In this document: positions 15,465 through 22,880 of the stretch, one piece after another
How positions within the stretch are numbered: the stretch's first letter is position 1
Layout: every line of letters starts with the position of its first letter
Source of the DNA: Candidatus Bathyarchaeota archaeon
GTDB lineage: Archaea; Thermoproteota; Bathyarchaeia; Bathyarchaeales; Bathycorpusculaceae
DNA length: 58,233 nt
Assembly (NCBI GenBank): GCA_003165195.1
Contig: PLSP01000105.1
Span: 1-58,233, forward strand
Reading direction: 5' to 3'
Translations under genes and position numbers: made by a program
The notes under the pieces: model-generated
What the model was told of the DNA's origin: nothing
The model's database searches: none
The model's input: only the letters and a program-made list of their open reading frames with translations

Positions 15465-15974
15465 TTGCTGAATCATGCAAATCCAGCCTCAAAACTATCC
15501 ACATTTATTAGAAGTCATCAGTTGGCAATCGGCTTATGGCTGATGTTTTTCGGGGTCGCTGACTTGTGGTTAGTTGTCCCCAACCTGTATGGCACTTTGG
15601 GGAATTGGCACGTCAATTTTTACGATTGGATCCTTTTTATGCCTCAGTGGCTTTTGCTTGTCCCTGTCCTCCTATTTATGACCCTCATCGGAACCTTAAT
15701 GTTGAGCGTTTACTGCATCCGCGGCATTAAGGCGGGAAAAGTAGATGATAAAGAACACGCTGCGGTATTGGTGACGGCATTGGGATTCGCGTATCTTGTC
15801 GCAGGTGCATGGCCTCTTTGGACTCAGCTGTATCCTTGGCCCTGGCAAGAAGAAATCGCAAACTACGGAAACCTTCTAGTCCTACCTCTCTTCGTCGGCA
15901 GCGGCATCGCCTTCTTCATCGGAGCAGCTTCACTTTACCTTCATAGCAAAATCTACCACGCAGCTCTAAAGTAA
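15465..15974 (+). CDS. Hypothetical four-helix membrane protein
   Basis: The listed ORF begins inside the tRNA, which cannot be right. TTG at 15465, with GGGTGA 5 nt upstream, gives a 169-residue protein with about four membrane helices (QLAIGLWLMFFGVADLWLVV; WLLLVPVLLFMTLIGTLMLS; AAVLVTALGFAYLVAGAWPLW; LLVLPLFVGSGIAFFIGAASLY). There is a long Trp/Tyr-rich loop between the third and fourth. No family is recognised and no catalytic motif is seen. It stands between the tRNA and the radical SAM gene. Confidence 0.65.
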   Translation: MLNHANPASKLSTFIRSHQLAIGLWLMFFGVADLWLVVPNLYGTLGNWHVNFYDWILFMPQWLLLVPVLLFMTLIGTLMLSVYCIRGIKAGKVDDKEHAAVLVTALGFAYLVAGAWPLWTQLYPWPWQEEIANYGNLLVLPLFVGSGIAFFIGAASLYLHSKIYHAALK

Positions 15975-16145
15975 CCCATTCCGCTTTTTCAAATCGTTTT
16001 CTCTTTCCAAAAAGCATATACCTTCTCTAGCCTTAGAGATTTCAACTCAAAATAACGTTTTGTCAAAAAAAAGCCTAGAGAGTTAAGTTTTTTGGCGAAT
16101 GCTTTTTGTTTGCCAACATTGCAATAATACATTACGTGACAATAA

Positions 16146-17012
16146 GTGCCTCTGATAACAAGCTTTGACCCCTGGCGTTCAGGCCTCTGTACATGCCCAC
16201 CAAAACTCACCTTTAACCCCTACACTGGATGCGACCACAAATGTCTCTACTGCTATGCCTCAAGCTACATCCCAAACTTTGCCGATTGCCGACCCAAAAA
16301 AGACTTGCTCGCCCAACTAAGACGAGAGGCTGCAAAACTAAACGGTGAAACCATCTCGATTGCTAACTCCTCTGATCCATACCCACGTGCTGAAGCATCT
16401 GAGGGTCTGACAAGGCGCTGCCTCGAAATCTTTGCGGGGAACAACTGTAAAATTCAAATAATCACTAAAAGCAACATCGTCGCTCGAGACGACGACTTGC
16501 TCAGCAAGGTGCCCGCAATCGTTGCGTTAACAATCACAACCGACGACGACAACCTTGCAAAGCAGCTTGAGCCAAATGCGCCGTCGCCGTCACAGCGCTT
16601 TAGAGCAGCACAGGATTTAATCAAAGCAGGCGTCCCCGTCTCCGTACGCATCGACCCAATCATACCATTGGTAAACGACCTGCCGGAGAACCTCATTGCA
16701 ACTCTTGCAAGCATCGGTGTCAAACACATTACGTGCTCAACGTACAAAGCTAAAGCCGACAATTGGAAGCGGCTCTCAGAAGCAATGCCGAAACTAGCAG
16801 AGAAAATAAAACCGTTCTATTTTGAGCAGGGTGAAAAAGTCGGCGGAAGCGTTATTTTGCCAAAAGAACTTCGCTTCAAGATTCTCAAAAATGTACGTGA
16901 CTTGGCAGATTCTTATGGACTAAAATTTGGCGTTTGCAGGGAAGGTTTACCCCAGCTCAACACAGCTGCGTGCGATGGGTCATGGATAATGCCGAAACGG
17001 GAGGCGCAGTAG
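16146..17012 (+). CDS. SPL-family radical SAM protein (SplB/COG1533-like)
   Basis: 288 residues. The radical SAM cluster motif is GCDHKCLYCYA (Cys29, Cys33, Cys36), preceded by LTFNPYTG, the form seen in spore photoproduct lyase-like proteins of archaea and bacteria. Other supporting segments are SIANSSDPYPRAE and VSVRIDPIIPL. It cleaves SAM to a 5'-deoxyadenosyl radical; the substrate of the archaeal members is not established. DNA lesion repair is suggested by family name and by the Dpo4 gene, which begins 5 bp after its stop. The start is GTG at 16146. SplB-specific C-terminal Cys residues cannot be assigned with confidence. Confidence 0.85.
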   Translation: MPLITSFDPWRSGLCTCPPKLTFNPYTGCDHKCLYCYASSYIPNFADCRPKKDLLAQLRREAAKLNGETISIANSSDPYPRAEASEGLTRRCLEIFAGNNCKIQIITKSNIVARDDDLLSKVPAIVALTITTDDDNLAKQLEPNAPSPSQRFRAAQDLIKAGVPVSVRIDPIIPLVNDLPENLIATLASIGVKHITCSTYKAKADNWKRLSEAMPKLAEKIKPFYFEQGEKVGGSVILPKELRFKILKNVRDLADSYGLKFGVCREGLPQLNTAACDGSWIMPKREAQ

Positions 17013-17017
17013 CACAG

Positions 17018-18121
17018 ATGCAGAACCGTATTGTAATGCTGGCGGATTTTGATTATTTCTTTGCCCAATGTGAGGAGCTGCGTAATCCAACGCTCAAAGA
17101 TAAGCCGGTTGTCGTTGGTGTCTACTCGGGACGCACAGCGGAAAGTGGAGCTGTGAGCACCAGCAACTATATTGCTCGAAAACTCGGGGTTAAATCAGGA
17201 TTGCCTCTGTTCCAAGCTAAGCGCAAACTCGAAGGCACAGACGCAGTTTTCCTTCCCGTTGACCACATTTACTATGAGCAAATTAGCGACCGAATTATGG
17301 ATATTTTCCGCGAGTACGCGGGCAGCTTTGAACAGGTCAGCGTTGACGAAGCTTACTTGGATGTGACCGAGCAGGTTAAAAGTAGCTTTGAGAAGGCGAA
17401 AGAATACGCGCAAAAAATTAAAGCCCATGTAAAAGCGGAAGTTGGCATCTCTTTCTCCATAGGTATCGGATCTAACAAGCTTGTGGCAAAAATCGCATGT
17501 GATAGCCAGAAACCCAACGGTTTAACAGTTGTACTCCCAGAAGAAGCTAAAGCCTTTTTTGCACCGTTGTCCATTGACCGCCTCTTAGGCGTAGGTAAAA
17601 AAACCATGGCGAAAATGGATTCGTTGGGCATAAAAACCATTAATGACCTGGCAGACTTTGATGTGCAAAAACTCATGGAGATTTGGGGCAAAGTCTTGGG
17701 AGTTTACTTTCACAAAGCCGCTAATGCCATCGACAACGAACCTGTGCATGAGTCAAGTGAAGCAGAATCAATTGGCAGAATCGGCACGCTAAAGCAGGAT
17801 AGCGGCGAGTTGGCGTTTATTTTGCAGAAAACCGACGAGCTAACCGCCGACGTTGCACGGGAAGTGGCCGAGAAAAAACTATGTTTCAAACAGGTATCAA
17901 TCTATGCAGTGCTGACCGATTTAACTTGCAAAAGCCGATCAATCACACTTGAGCAACCAGCGAAAGACGCAGAGGTAATCAAGAAAAACGTGAAAGATCT
18001 TCTAGAGAAGTTTTTAGGTGAAAGCCCCTTGGATCTTCGACGAGTCGGCGTTAAGGTTTCAGGTTTCAGCGGGGAAGAGCACCGACAAAAGCAGCTTACA
18101 AGCTTCTTCCAGTCGGGTTAG
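17018..18121 (+). CDS. dbh: DNA polymerase IV, Y-family (Dpo4-like)
   Basis: A translesion DNA polymerase of about 367 residues. The catalytic acidic residues are in MLADFDYFFAQCEE and SVDEAYLDV. The finger region has YSGRTAESGAVSTSNYIARKLGV, the helix-hairpin-helix is DRLLGVGKKTMAKM, and the little-finger domain follows (ESIGRIGTLKQ...). The ORF track starts at 16934 within the radical SAM gene; ATG at 17018 with GGGAGGCG upstream fits the family N-terminus better. The C-terminus QKQLTSFFQSG resembles a PCNA-interacting peptide (Q-x-x-L-x-x-F-F). It is probably co-transcribed with the radical SAM gene. Confidence 0.94.
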   Translation: MQNRIVMLADFDYFFAQCEELRNPTLKDKPVVVGVYSGRTAESGAVSTSNYIARKLGVKSGLPLFQAKRKLEGTDAVFLPVDHIYYEQISDRIMDIFREYAGSFEQVSVDEAYLDVTEQVKSSFEKAKEYAQKIKAHVKAEVGISFSIGIGSNKLVAKIACDSQKPNGLTVVLPEEAKAFFAPLSIDRLLGVGKKTMAKMDSLGIKTINDLADFDVQKLMEIWGKVLGVYFHKAANAIDNEPVHESSEAESIGRIGTLKQDSGELAFILQKTDELTADVAREVAEKKLCFKQVSIYAVLTDLTCKSRSITLEQPAKDAEVIKKNVKDLLEKFLGESPLDLRRVGVKVSGFSGEEHRQKQLTSFFQSG

Positions 18122-18175
18122 TGGGTAAGGCAAACTTTTTCTGCATGCAGACCCATTTTTTAGAAGGGAATTATT

Positions 18176-18769
18176 TTGTCTTGTGAGCCAAAGAAAAAAA
18201 AGTTGCCGCCTGACCAGCAAGCAATAGACCGTATTTTGCGGTGGGTCGTTGACCATCCAGGAATAATCTCTACTAACCCACAACTTACACTTGAAACCTA
18301 CAAGCTTACCGTTGACGGGGAAGTGGAGAACCCTGTTGTGCTGGATTGGAACGGCTTCATGGCTTTGCATAGAACCTCCTCAACCAGCGATTTTCATTGT
18401 GTGGAAGGCTGGAGTGTGGTGAACTGCAAATGGGAAGGGGTGGCCATCCGGGAAATCGAAAAGTTGGTTAAACCAAGAGATGTTGCTAGAGCGGTGACGT
18501 TTGAGTGCGCTGACAACTATACTACTTCGCTTTTCCGAGAGGAACTAGCAGGCGACGAGGTGCTCTTAGCGTACAACCTCAACGGTGAGATGTTAGATGA
18601 GGGATTTGGTTTTCCAGTGAGGTTGATTGTGCCCAGCAAATATGCCTATAAGAGTGCACTTTGGGTGGTTCGTTTACGGTTTACACGAGGCAAAGAGCTG
18701 GGTTTTTGGGAGAGACGAGGCTATAGCGATGGAGCAGATGTTTGGAAGAACCAACGGTTTAACCACTGA
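18176..18769 (+). CDS. Sulfite oxidase-like molybdopterin-binding domain protein
   Basis: 197 residues forming a single oxidoreductase molybdopterin domain of the sulfite oxidase/MsrP fold. The Cys that ligates molybdenum in this family is in DFHCVEGWSVVNCKWEG (first Cys). Later segments AVTFECADNYTTSL and PVRLIVPSKYAYKSALWV match the family. There is no signal peptide and no Ig-like dimerisation domain, so it is a minimal, probably cytoplasmic form; reaction and partner are unknown. The start is TTG at 18176 after AGAAGGGA. It lies 54 bp after Dpo4 with no clear link in function. Confidence 0.85.
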   Translation: MSCEPKKKKLPPDQQAIDRILRWVVDHPGIISTNPQLTLETYKLTVDGEVENPVVLDWNGFMALHRTSSTSDFHCVEGWSVVNCKWEGVAIREIEKLVKPRDVARAVTFECADNYTTSLFREELAGDEVLLAYNLNGEMLDEGFGFPVRLIVPSKYAYKSALWVVRLRFTRGKELGFWERRGYSDGADVWKNQRFNH

Positions 18770-18870
18770 TGCACGCTGAAAACATTGTGGTTTGGAGACG
18801 CGTAGTTGCCATTTCTGATAACTTTAAAAATTGATATATTGCTAAACGGAAATAACCTTTATATGTGAGA

Positions 18871-18892
18871 CCTTAACATTTTTCTGTTAAGG
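18871..18892 (+). promoter_or_regulatory. Inverted repeat in the leader of the 56-aa ORF
   Basis: CCTTAACA-TTTTTC-TGTTAAGG is a perfect 8-bp stem with a 6-nt loop. It starts about 10 bp after the TATA-like CTTTATATG, so it spans or closely follows the expected transcript start, and ends 10 bp before the ATG of the small ORF. It could be an operator or an RNA hairpin covering the translation start. Confidence 0.45.
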
Positions 18893-18902
18893 CCAAAAAA
18901 AA

Positions 18903-19073
18903 ATGTCTACTGAGAAAGAAGATTTAAGATATATTTCCAGCTCCATTGTCACTGAAGAAGTGACTCCAAAAAGTTATGCAGTTATCGCAGTGAATGGTAA
19001 ATGTTCAAACGAGCACTCGCAAAAACAACGCAAGGAAGAAGCCCAAAGAACTCTGTATCTAAACAGAATATAA
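18903..19073 (+). CDS. Small hypothetical protein (56 aa), not in the ORF track
   Basis: An ATG at 18903 opens 56 codons to a TAA at 19071. The product is charged and polar (STEKEDLRYISSSIVTEE; VIAVNGKCSNEHSQKQRKEE) with a KCSNEH motif and no recognised family. Support comes from a TATA-like box about 40 bp upstream and a hairpin between them. There is no ribosome site, which leaves it as a moderate prediction. Confidence 0.4.
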   Translation: MSTEKEDLRYISSSIVTEEVTPKSYAVIAVNGKCSNEHSQKQRKEEAQRTLYLNRI

Positions 19074-19161
19074 CTGAAATCTCGATTGATAATTAACTTT
19101 TTTGTAAGTTGAATTCTTTTATACTTGTTTCTTATCCGCATTGATCGAAGAGGTATGCATT

Positions 19162-19608
19162 GTGGACTTTACTGAAGCTAAACTCGGCAGAATCTTTATA
19201 TTGCGGCTTCGCGAAGGCGAGGTCTTGCATGAAACAATCGAAAAGTTTGCCGCTGAACACGCGGTTTCAGGTGCGCTATGTTTCTTTTTAGGCGGAGCAG
19301 AAGACAAAAGCAAAGTCGTCGTCGGACCTAAAGACGGCAAAGCATGCACGCCTGATCCGGTGGTGACGCTTCTAAAAGGAGTACATGAATCCGTCGGGGT
19401 GGGAACAATCTTTACCAATGTTTCGGGCATTCCGAAGCTACACATGCATGCAAGCTTTGGAAGAAATGATTCAGCAGTCACTGGTTGCGTTCGTATGGGC
19501 GTTGAAGTTTGGTTAATAGGTGAAGTTGTTATTTTGGAGTTGGCAGGTTCCTTGGCAAAACGAGCCAAAGACAAAGATACCAGTTTTGAAGTACTGGAAG
19601 TCATCTAG
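19162..19608 (+). CDS. PPC/DUF296 domain protein
   Basis: A PPC (plant and prokaryote conserved, DUF296) domain protein of about 148 residues: GRIFILRLREGEVLHETIEKFA at the start and HMHASFGRND, with the conserved His residues, in the middle. Prokaryotic members are small trimeric proteins with a possible metal site; the AT-hook-linked DNA-binding role is known only for plant members. The ORF track begins at a TTG (19141). GTG at 19162 has GAGGT 7 nt upstream and fits the domain start, while a TATA-like box at 19115 would put the transcript start near 19145. Its last 4 bases overlap the convergent glycosyltransferase. Confidence 0.8.
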   Translation: MDFTEAKLGRIFILRLREGEVLHETIEKFAAEHAVSGALCFFLGGAEDKSKVVVGPKDGKACTPDPVVTLLKGVHESVGVGTIFTNVSGIPKLHMHASFGRNDSAVTGCVRMGVEVWLIGEVVILELAGSLAKRAKDKDTSFEVLEVI

Positions 19609-21167
19609 GTTTGCGTTTGGTTCCCTACAAAGCGGACTAAGAAAAGCCTGTAACCATAGTTGCCGTAAAAAGAGCCGAAGAAGGGCTGGTCTTTAGGGTC
19701 GCCGAACATGTGGGTGTTGTAAATCATGGTTTCAACCTGCGTGTAATCAAGCGTTGTGTTAAAGAAGGGCTGATGCGGTCCAAAGTCAAAGAGAATAATG
19801 TATTTGACATTGCGTTGATAACACAAGTTAACGAGTTCTGTGATGTTGAAGTTGGGTGTGTATGCATCCACGGGCAAATATGGGTACTGCCAAATCTGGT
19901 CTTGCGACATATTGCTGGGCATGTAAAACCTAAACATATCTTGATCAAGGAGATTAAAAGCGCAAATAATTACTGCTGACTGGTTTTGGTCTAGATGGCC
20001 TGCTAAGTAGGTTGTAGCTTCTTGAATTGGAATGTGTATTTCGTCTCGAGCAGTCATGTTGTAGGCGTCATAAGTGCTGTAGGCGATTGTTGAAACGGCT
20101 ATGACTATGAAAACTAGGGCGGCAAGCTTTTTCTGCCTTTCTCCGGCAATGCCCAAACGCTTTGGCTTCCAGCTGCGAAGTCTACCGTAGAGGAAGATGA
20201 GGAGGGCGGCTGCTGAAATACCTAGCAGCGGGAAAAGTACATCTACGTAACGCCATTGTTTGTCAGGGATGACGCTAAAGAACGCAAAGACGACGGCGAA
20301 CCAGGTTAACAGGAAGATGTCTTCTCGTTTTCTGCGGTAGGCAAAAAAGACTAGCCCAGAGAAGCCTAGAATCATGATGGGCAGCGAGACTGGGTGGACA
20401 GCCGCGTAGGGCCAGGTCATTTCTATGAAGTAGAACACGGGGTAAAAGAATCGGTTGCTGTATGAGGGACGGTTTTCGCCGCCGACCTGCACAACATACC
20501 CTACAGTTTGGAATTTGGTCATGCCATTAAATTGGTAAACCATCAAAAACCAAGGTGCAATGACCAAGAACGCGATTACGAGGATGATAAGAAGTTTTAT
20601 TAGGCTTATTTTCAGCCGTTTTCTTGCAAGAAGCAGTATGCTAACCGCCATGGCTATGGCTGCAACTAAAATCTGGTACTTCGCAAGGATTCCTACGCCC
20701 AAAATTAAGCCGCTGAAGATTAGCGCCTTGTTGCTGTTTTTTGTTATCCACTCATAGAAGACAAGCATCGTCAGAGTGAAGAAAAAGATGAGGATTGTTT
20801 CCAACATCGTGATTCTCGATAGCCACAGGAATCCTGGCATGACACCGAGGAGAACACTGGCGACCAAACCGATTTTTGGTCCGTACATGCGGTTACCGAG
20901 TTCAAACGCTGTCCAAAGCGCAAGCAAAGAAAAAATGACTGAAACCAGTCGTCCAGCTATTGCTGTTGCCCCTAAGACCTGTAGAAAACCTGTTGTTATA
21001 AGGTCAAAAAGTGGCGGATAATAGCCATAGGTTGTCATGTACAAGTTGGTTTGGCCTCGGGTTAAGAGCAAACCGCCCAAGAGATGAGGCATCTCGTCCC
21101 ATTGGACAGACATATAACCCAGATTTAATGTGACAAAAAAACCGTAAACAACCAGAAAAACCAGCAA
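19605..21167 (-). CDS. Membrane glycosyltransferase (PMT/ArnT, GT39/GT83-like)
   Basis: About 520 residues with roughly a dozen membrane helices and a C-terminal soluble part. The first outer loop holds the catalytic-type acidic motif VQWDEMPHLLGG, as in polyprenol-phosphate-sugar-dependent transferases. Other supporting segments are GRLVSVIFSLLALW and LLGVMPGFLWLSR. It likely moves a sugar from a lipid carrier to protein or lipid on the outer face of the membrane. The start is uncertain: the listed start is a TTG within what looks like the first helix (HRYRLTLLVFLVVYG), and the frame stays open for 33 codons upstream without ATG, GTG or TTG. A non-standard start, or an error, may hide the true N-terminus. 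Confidence 0.85.
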   Translation of the reverse strand: MLVFLVVYGFFVTLNLGYMSVQWDEMPHLLGGLLLTRGQTNLYMTTYGYYPPLFDLITTGFLQVLGATAIAGRLVSVIFSLLALWTAFELGNRMYGPKIGLVASVLLGVMPGFLWLSRITMLETILIFFFTLTMLVFYEWITKNSNKALIFSGLILGVGILAKYQILVAAIAMAVSILLLARKRLKISLIKLLIILVIAFLVIAPWFLMVYQFNGMTKFQTVGYVVQVGGENRPSYSNRFFYPVFYFIEMTWPYAAVHPVSLPIMILGFSGLVFFAYRRKREDIFLLTWFAVVFAFFSVIPDKQWRYVDVLFPLLGISAAALLIFLYGRLRSWKPKRLGIAGERQKKLAALVFIVIAVSTIAYSTYDAYNMTARDEIHIPIQEATTYLAGHLDQNQSAVIICAFNLLDQDMFRFYMPSNMSQDQIWQYPYLPVDAYTPNFNITELVNLCYQRNVKYIILFDFGPHQPFFNTTLDYTQVETMIYNTHMFGDPKDQPFFGSFYGNYGYRLFLVRFVGNQTQT

Positions 21168-21407
21168 AGTCAGCCTGTACCGATGCTTCTTTATGAATTC
21201 AAGTGCTGAAGTCCGGTAATCAATCGATTTGCTGTTTGGATGCTGATCGCTAGTGCCAGTTGTTGCTGTAATGTTTCAGCGTCCCCTTAAAGATACCATT
21301 TAGTGATGTGCTTCTAAAAAGAGTTTACGTTAAATTGAAAAACGTGAGGTCTGAATTGTGTAGAGACGACAAAACCATAAATCTTTTTTTTGTTCTAGCT
21401 GACTTTT

Positions 21408-22061
21408 TTAGATAGATAACATCCGTTTTATTCGTTGAAACTCCTGCTCTAAATTCATAATTGCGGGTACAGGTTGACCGAATGGTTCACAATGTCCATC
21501 CACTATTGCTTTAGTTATTGCTTCCACGTTTGGACCTGCAGCATCTATAACGGTGTAACCTGAACCTATTTGTGGACCATAATGCGCGTCGGTTCCACCC
21601 ACTCGTGAGAGACCAAGCCTCTGAGCGGTTTCCTGAGCTTTTTTTACGCTTCGGTTGAAGGGGAAAGCTCTGCCGTTTATTACTTCGATGGCGTCAAAAG
21701 TGTTGCAGACCTTGCCTTTTAGGGATCCTTTAAAGAATACAAAGGGGTGACAGGCAATTGCCACTCCGCCCGCCTTGTGAATTCGATCCACTGTTACTTC
21801 AGCGCTCAAGCCTCTGGGAACGAGCTCGGAAACGTTTAGGGCAACGATGTGGCCGTCGCTGCTGGAGACCTCCATGCCGGGGATAATGAGGAAGTCTTTG
21901 GTTTCTTTGGCTATTTTGTAGCTTCCTTCAAGAGTGTTGTGGTCAGTAACGGCGACTGCGTTCAATCCTCTTTTCTTCGCGTAGTAAACAAGGTCTTTTG
22001 GCGTAATCAACGAATCTTTAGAATAAGTCGTGTGGACGTGGAGGTCGGCTTTAATCTGCAT
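21408..22061 (-). CDS. PHP-domain metal-dependent phosphoesterase
   Basis: About 217 residues. The PHP metal ligands are clear: ADLHVHTTYSKDS at the N-terminus, VTDHNTLEG, PGMEVSS, an ACHPF motif and a late GGTDAHYG. These bind two or three metals for phosphoester hydrolysis; small stand-alone members act on nucleotides, oligoribonucleotides or histidinol phosphate, and which applies here is unknown. The ATG of MQIKADLHVH at 22061 is preferred to the listed TTG three codons earlier, with GAGGA upstream. It follows VapC on the same strand after about 40 bp but is probably a separate unit. Confidence 0.88.
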   Translation of the reverse strand: MQIKADLHVHTTYSKDSLITPKDLVYYAKKRGLNAVAVTDHNTLEGSYKIAKETKDFLIIPGMEVSSSDGHIVALNVSELVPRGLSAEVTVDRIHKAGGVAIACHPFVFFKGSLKGKVCNTFDAIEVINGRAFPFNRSVKKAQETAQRLGLSRVGGTDAHYGPQIGSGYTVIDAAGPNVEAITKAIVDGHCEPFGQPVPAIMNLEQEFQRIKRMLSI

Positions 22062-22103
22062 GTTTAACAATTTCCTCTATTCCAGATGCACAGTAGGATA
22101 AGT

Positions 22104-22538
22104 TTACGCATCAAAGAAATCCTCTTCATCCTTAACCTGCACTTCAGTTACTTTTTTAAAATCCGGATCATCGCTTATTATCACAGCATTATTATAAAAA
22201 GCGGTTGCTGATATGAGGGCATCTGCTATTGGGATGCTGTATTTTCCCTTAAACTCTCCTGCTTTGATTGCTATTCTTTCGTCAACACTTATTTTTTTGA
22301 GATAGGTGGCGTGCTTTAGATCTTTAACCCGTATTTCGGCTAAATCAACTCTTTTTTCATGTAAATATTTGTTATAAATTTCGGTTAAAGTGATGACGCT
22401 AATGGCTGCCTCTATATCTCCATTTTCAATTTGTAGCAGTATTTTTTGCACTTTTTCCCAACCTTGCTCTTTTGAAAATAGTTTAATGAGTGGCTCAGTA
22501 TCTATCAGCAGGCTACAGTTTTTTGGTTCTTTTATCAA
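22104..22538 (-). CDS. vapC: VapC-type PIN-domain toxin
   Basis: 144 residues of PIN-domain ribonuclease. The conserved acidic residues are in LLIDTEPLIKLF, SVITLTEIYNKY, IPIADALISATA and VIISDDPDF, giving the usual four-acid active site for cutting structured RNA. It overlaps the end of the upstream AbrB-type antitoxin gene by 26 bp, the normal VapBC arrangement. Action is in the cytoplasm and is held in check by VapB. Target RNA is unknown. Confidence 0.93.
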   Translation of the reverse strand: MIKEPKNCSLLIDTEPLIKLFSKEQGWEKVQKILLQIENGDIEAAISVITLTEIYNKYLHEKRVDLAEIRVKDLKHATYLKKISVDERIAIKAGEFKGKYSIPIADALISATAFYNNAVIISDDPDFKKVTEVQVKDEEDFFDA

Positions 22539-22779
22539 ATTCTTCTGTCCACTCCTTGCGCATATTCTTTAATTCCTCAGACGGTTTTCTGTTAGCAAAT
22601 AACTCTTGGTCGACACCAGCAAGGGTGGATAGCTTGGGAACAGGAACCAGTTTGATAGTATTGTCTTCACTGACCACTAAGAGTTTTTCACCCTTGGTTA
22701 TTCTTAGTCGCTTTCTTAGTTTTGAAGGTAGAGTAACTTGACCTTTTGAAGAGACAGTAACGGTTTCCGATTCAGCCAA
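22513..22779 (-). CDS. vapB: VapB-type antitoxin (AbrB fold)
   Basis: 88 residues. The N-terminal swapped-hairpin AbrB/SpoVT domain is clear (TVTVSSKGQVTLPSKLRKRL RITKGE in two parts), followed by a charged C-terminal tail (ELKNMRKEWTEEFDKR) that should bind and inhibit the PIN toxin. AbrB domains bind DNA as dimers and normally repress their own operon; a palindrome, GATAT-aatg-ATATC, lies 17 bp upstream of the start and is a good operator candidate. The start is ATG at 22779. Confidence 0.92.
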   Translation of the reverse strand: MAESETVTVSSKGQVTLPSKLRKRLRITKGEKLLVVSEDNTIKLVPVPKLSTLAGVDQELFANRKPSEELKNMRKEWTEEFDKRTKKL

Positions 22780-22795
22780 AGATTTTCACCTTACT

Positions 22796-22809
22796 GATAT
22801 AATGATATC
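22796..22809 (-). promoter_or_regulatory. Candidate VapB operator
   Basis: GATAT-AATG-ATATC is a perfect 5-bp inverted repeat between the vapB start (22779) and a TATA-like ATTATAAATG on the minus strand near 22813-22823. Its place at the expected transcript start fits autorepression by an AbrB-type antitoxin. Confidence 0.45.
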
Positions 22810-22880
22810 TTACATTTATAATATTGTTGGATAAAATAATTACAACTTACTTCAACTAGATAACGATGAAGAAAATGAAG

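Larger units (their letters stand above)
18770..19140. other. Intergenic region with a hairpin, a TATA box and a small ORF
   Basis: 371 bp. It contains a TATA-like CTTTATATG (18857-18865), a perfect 8-bp hairpin, a 56-codon ORF and the TATA-like CTTTTATACT (19115-19124) of the next gene. Each is listed separately. Confidence 0.6.

Noticed and set aside
15989-16210. 73-residue minus-strand ORF before the radical SAM gene
   Set aside because: It overlaps the radical SAM coding region and has no motif; treated as a shadow.
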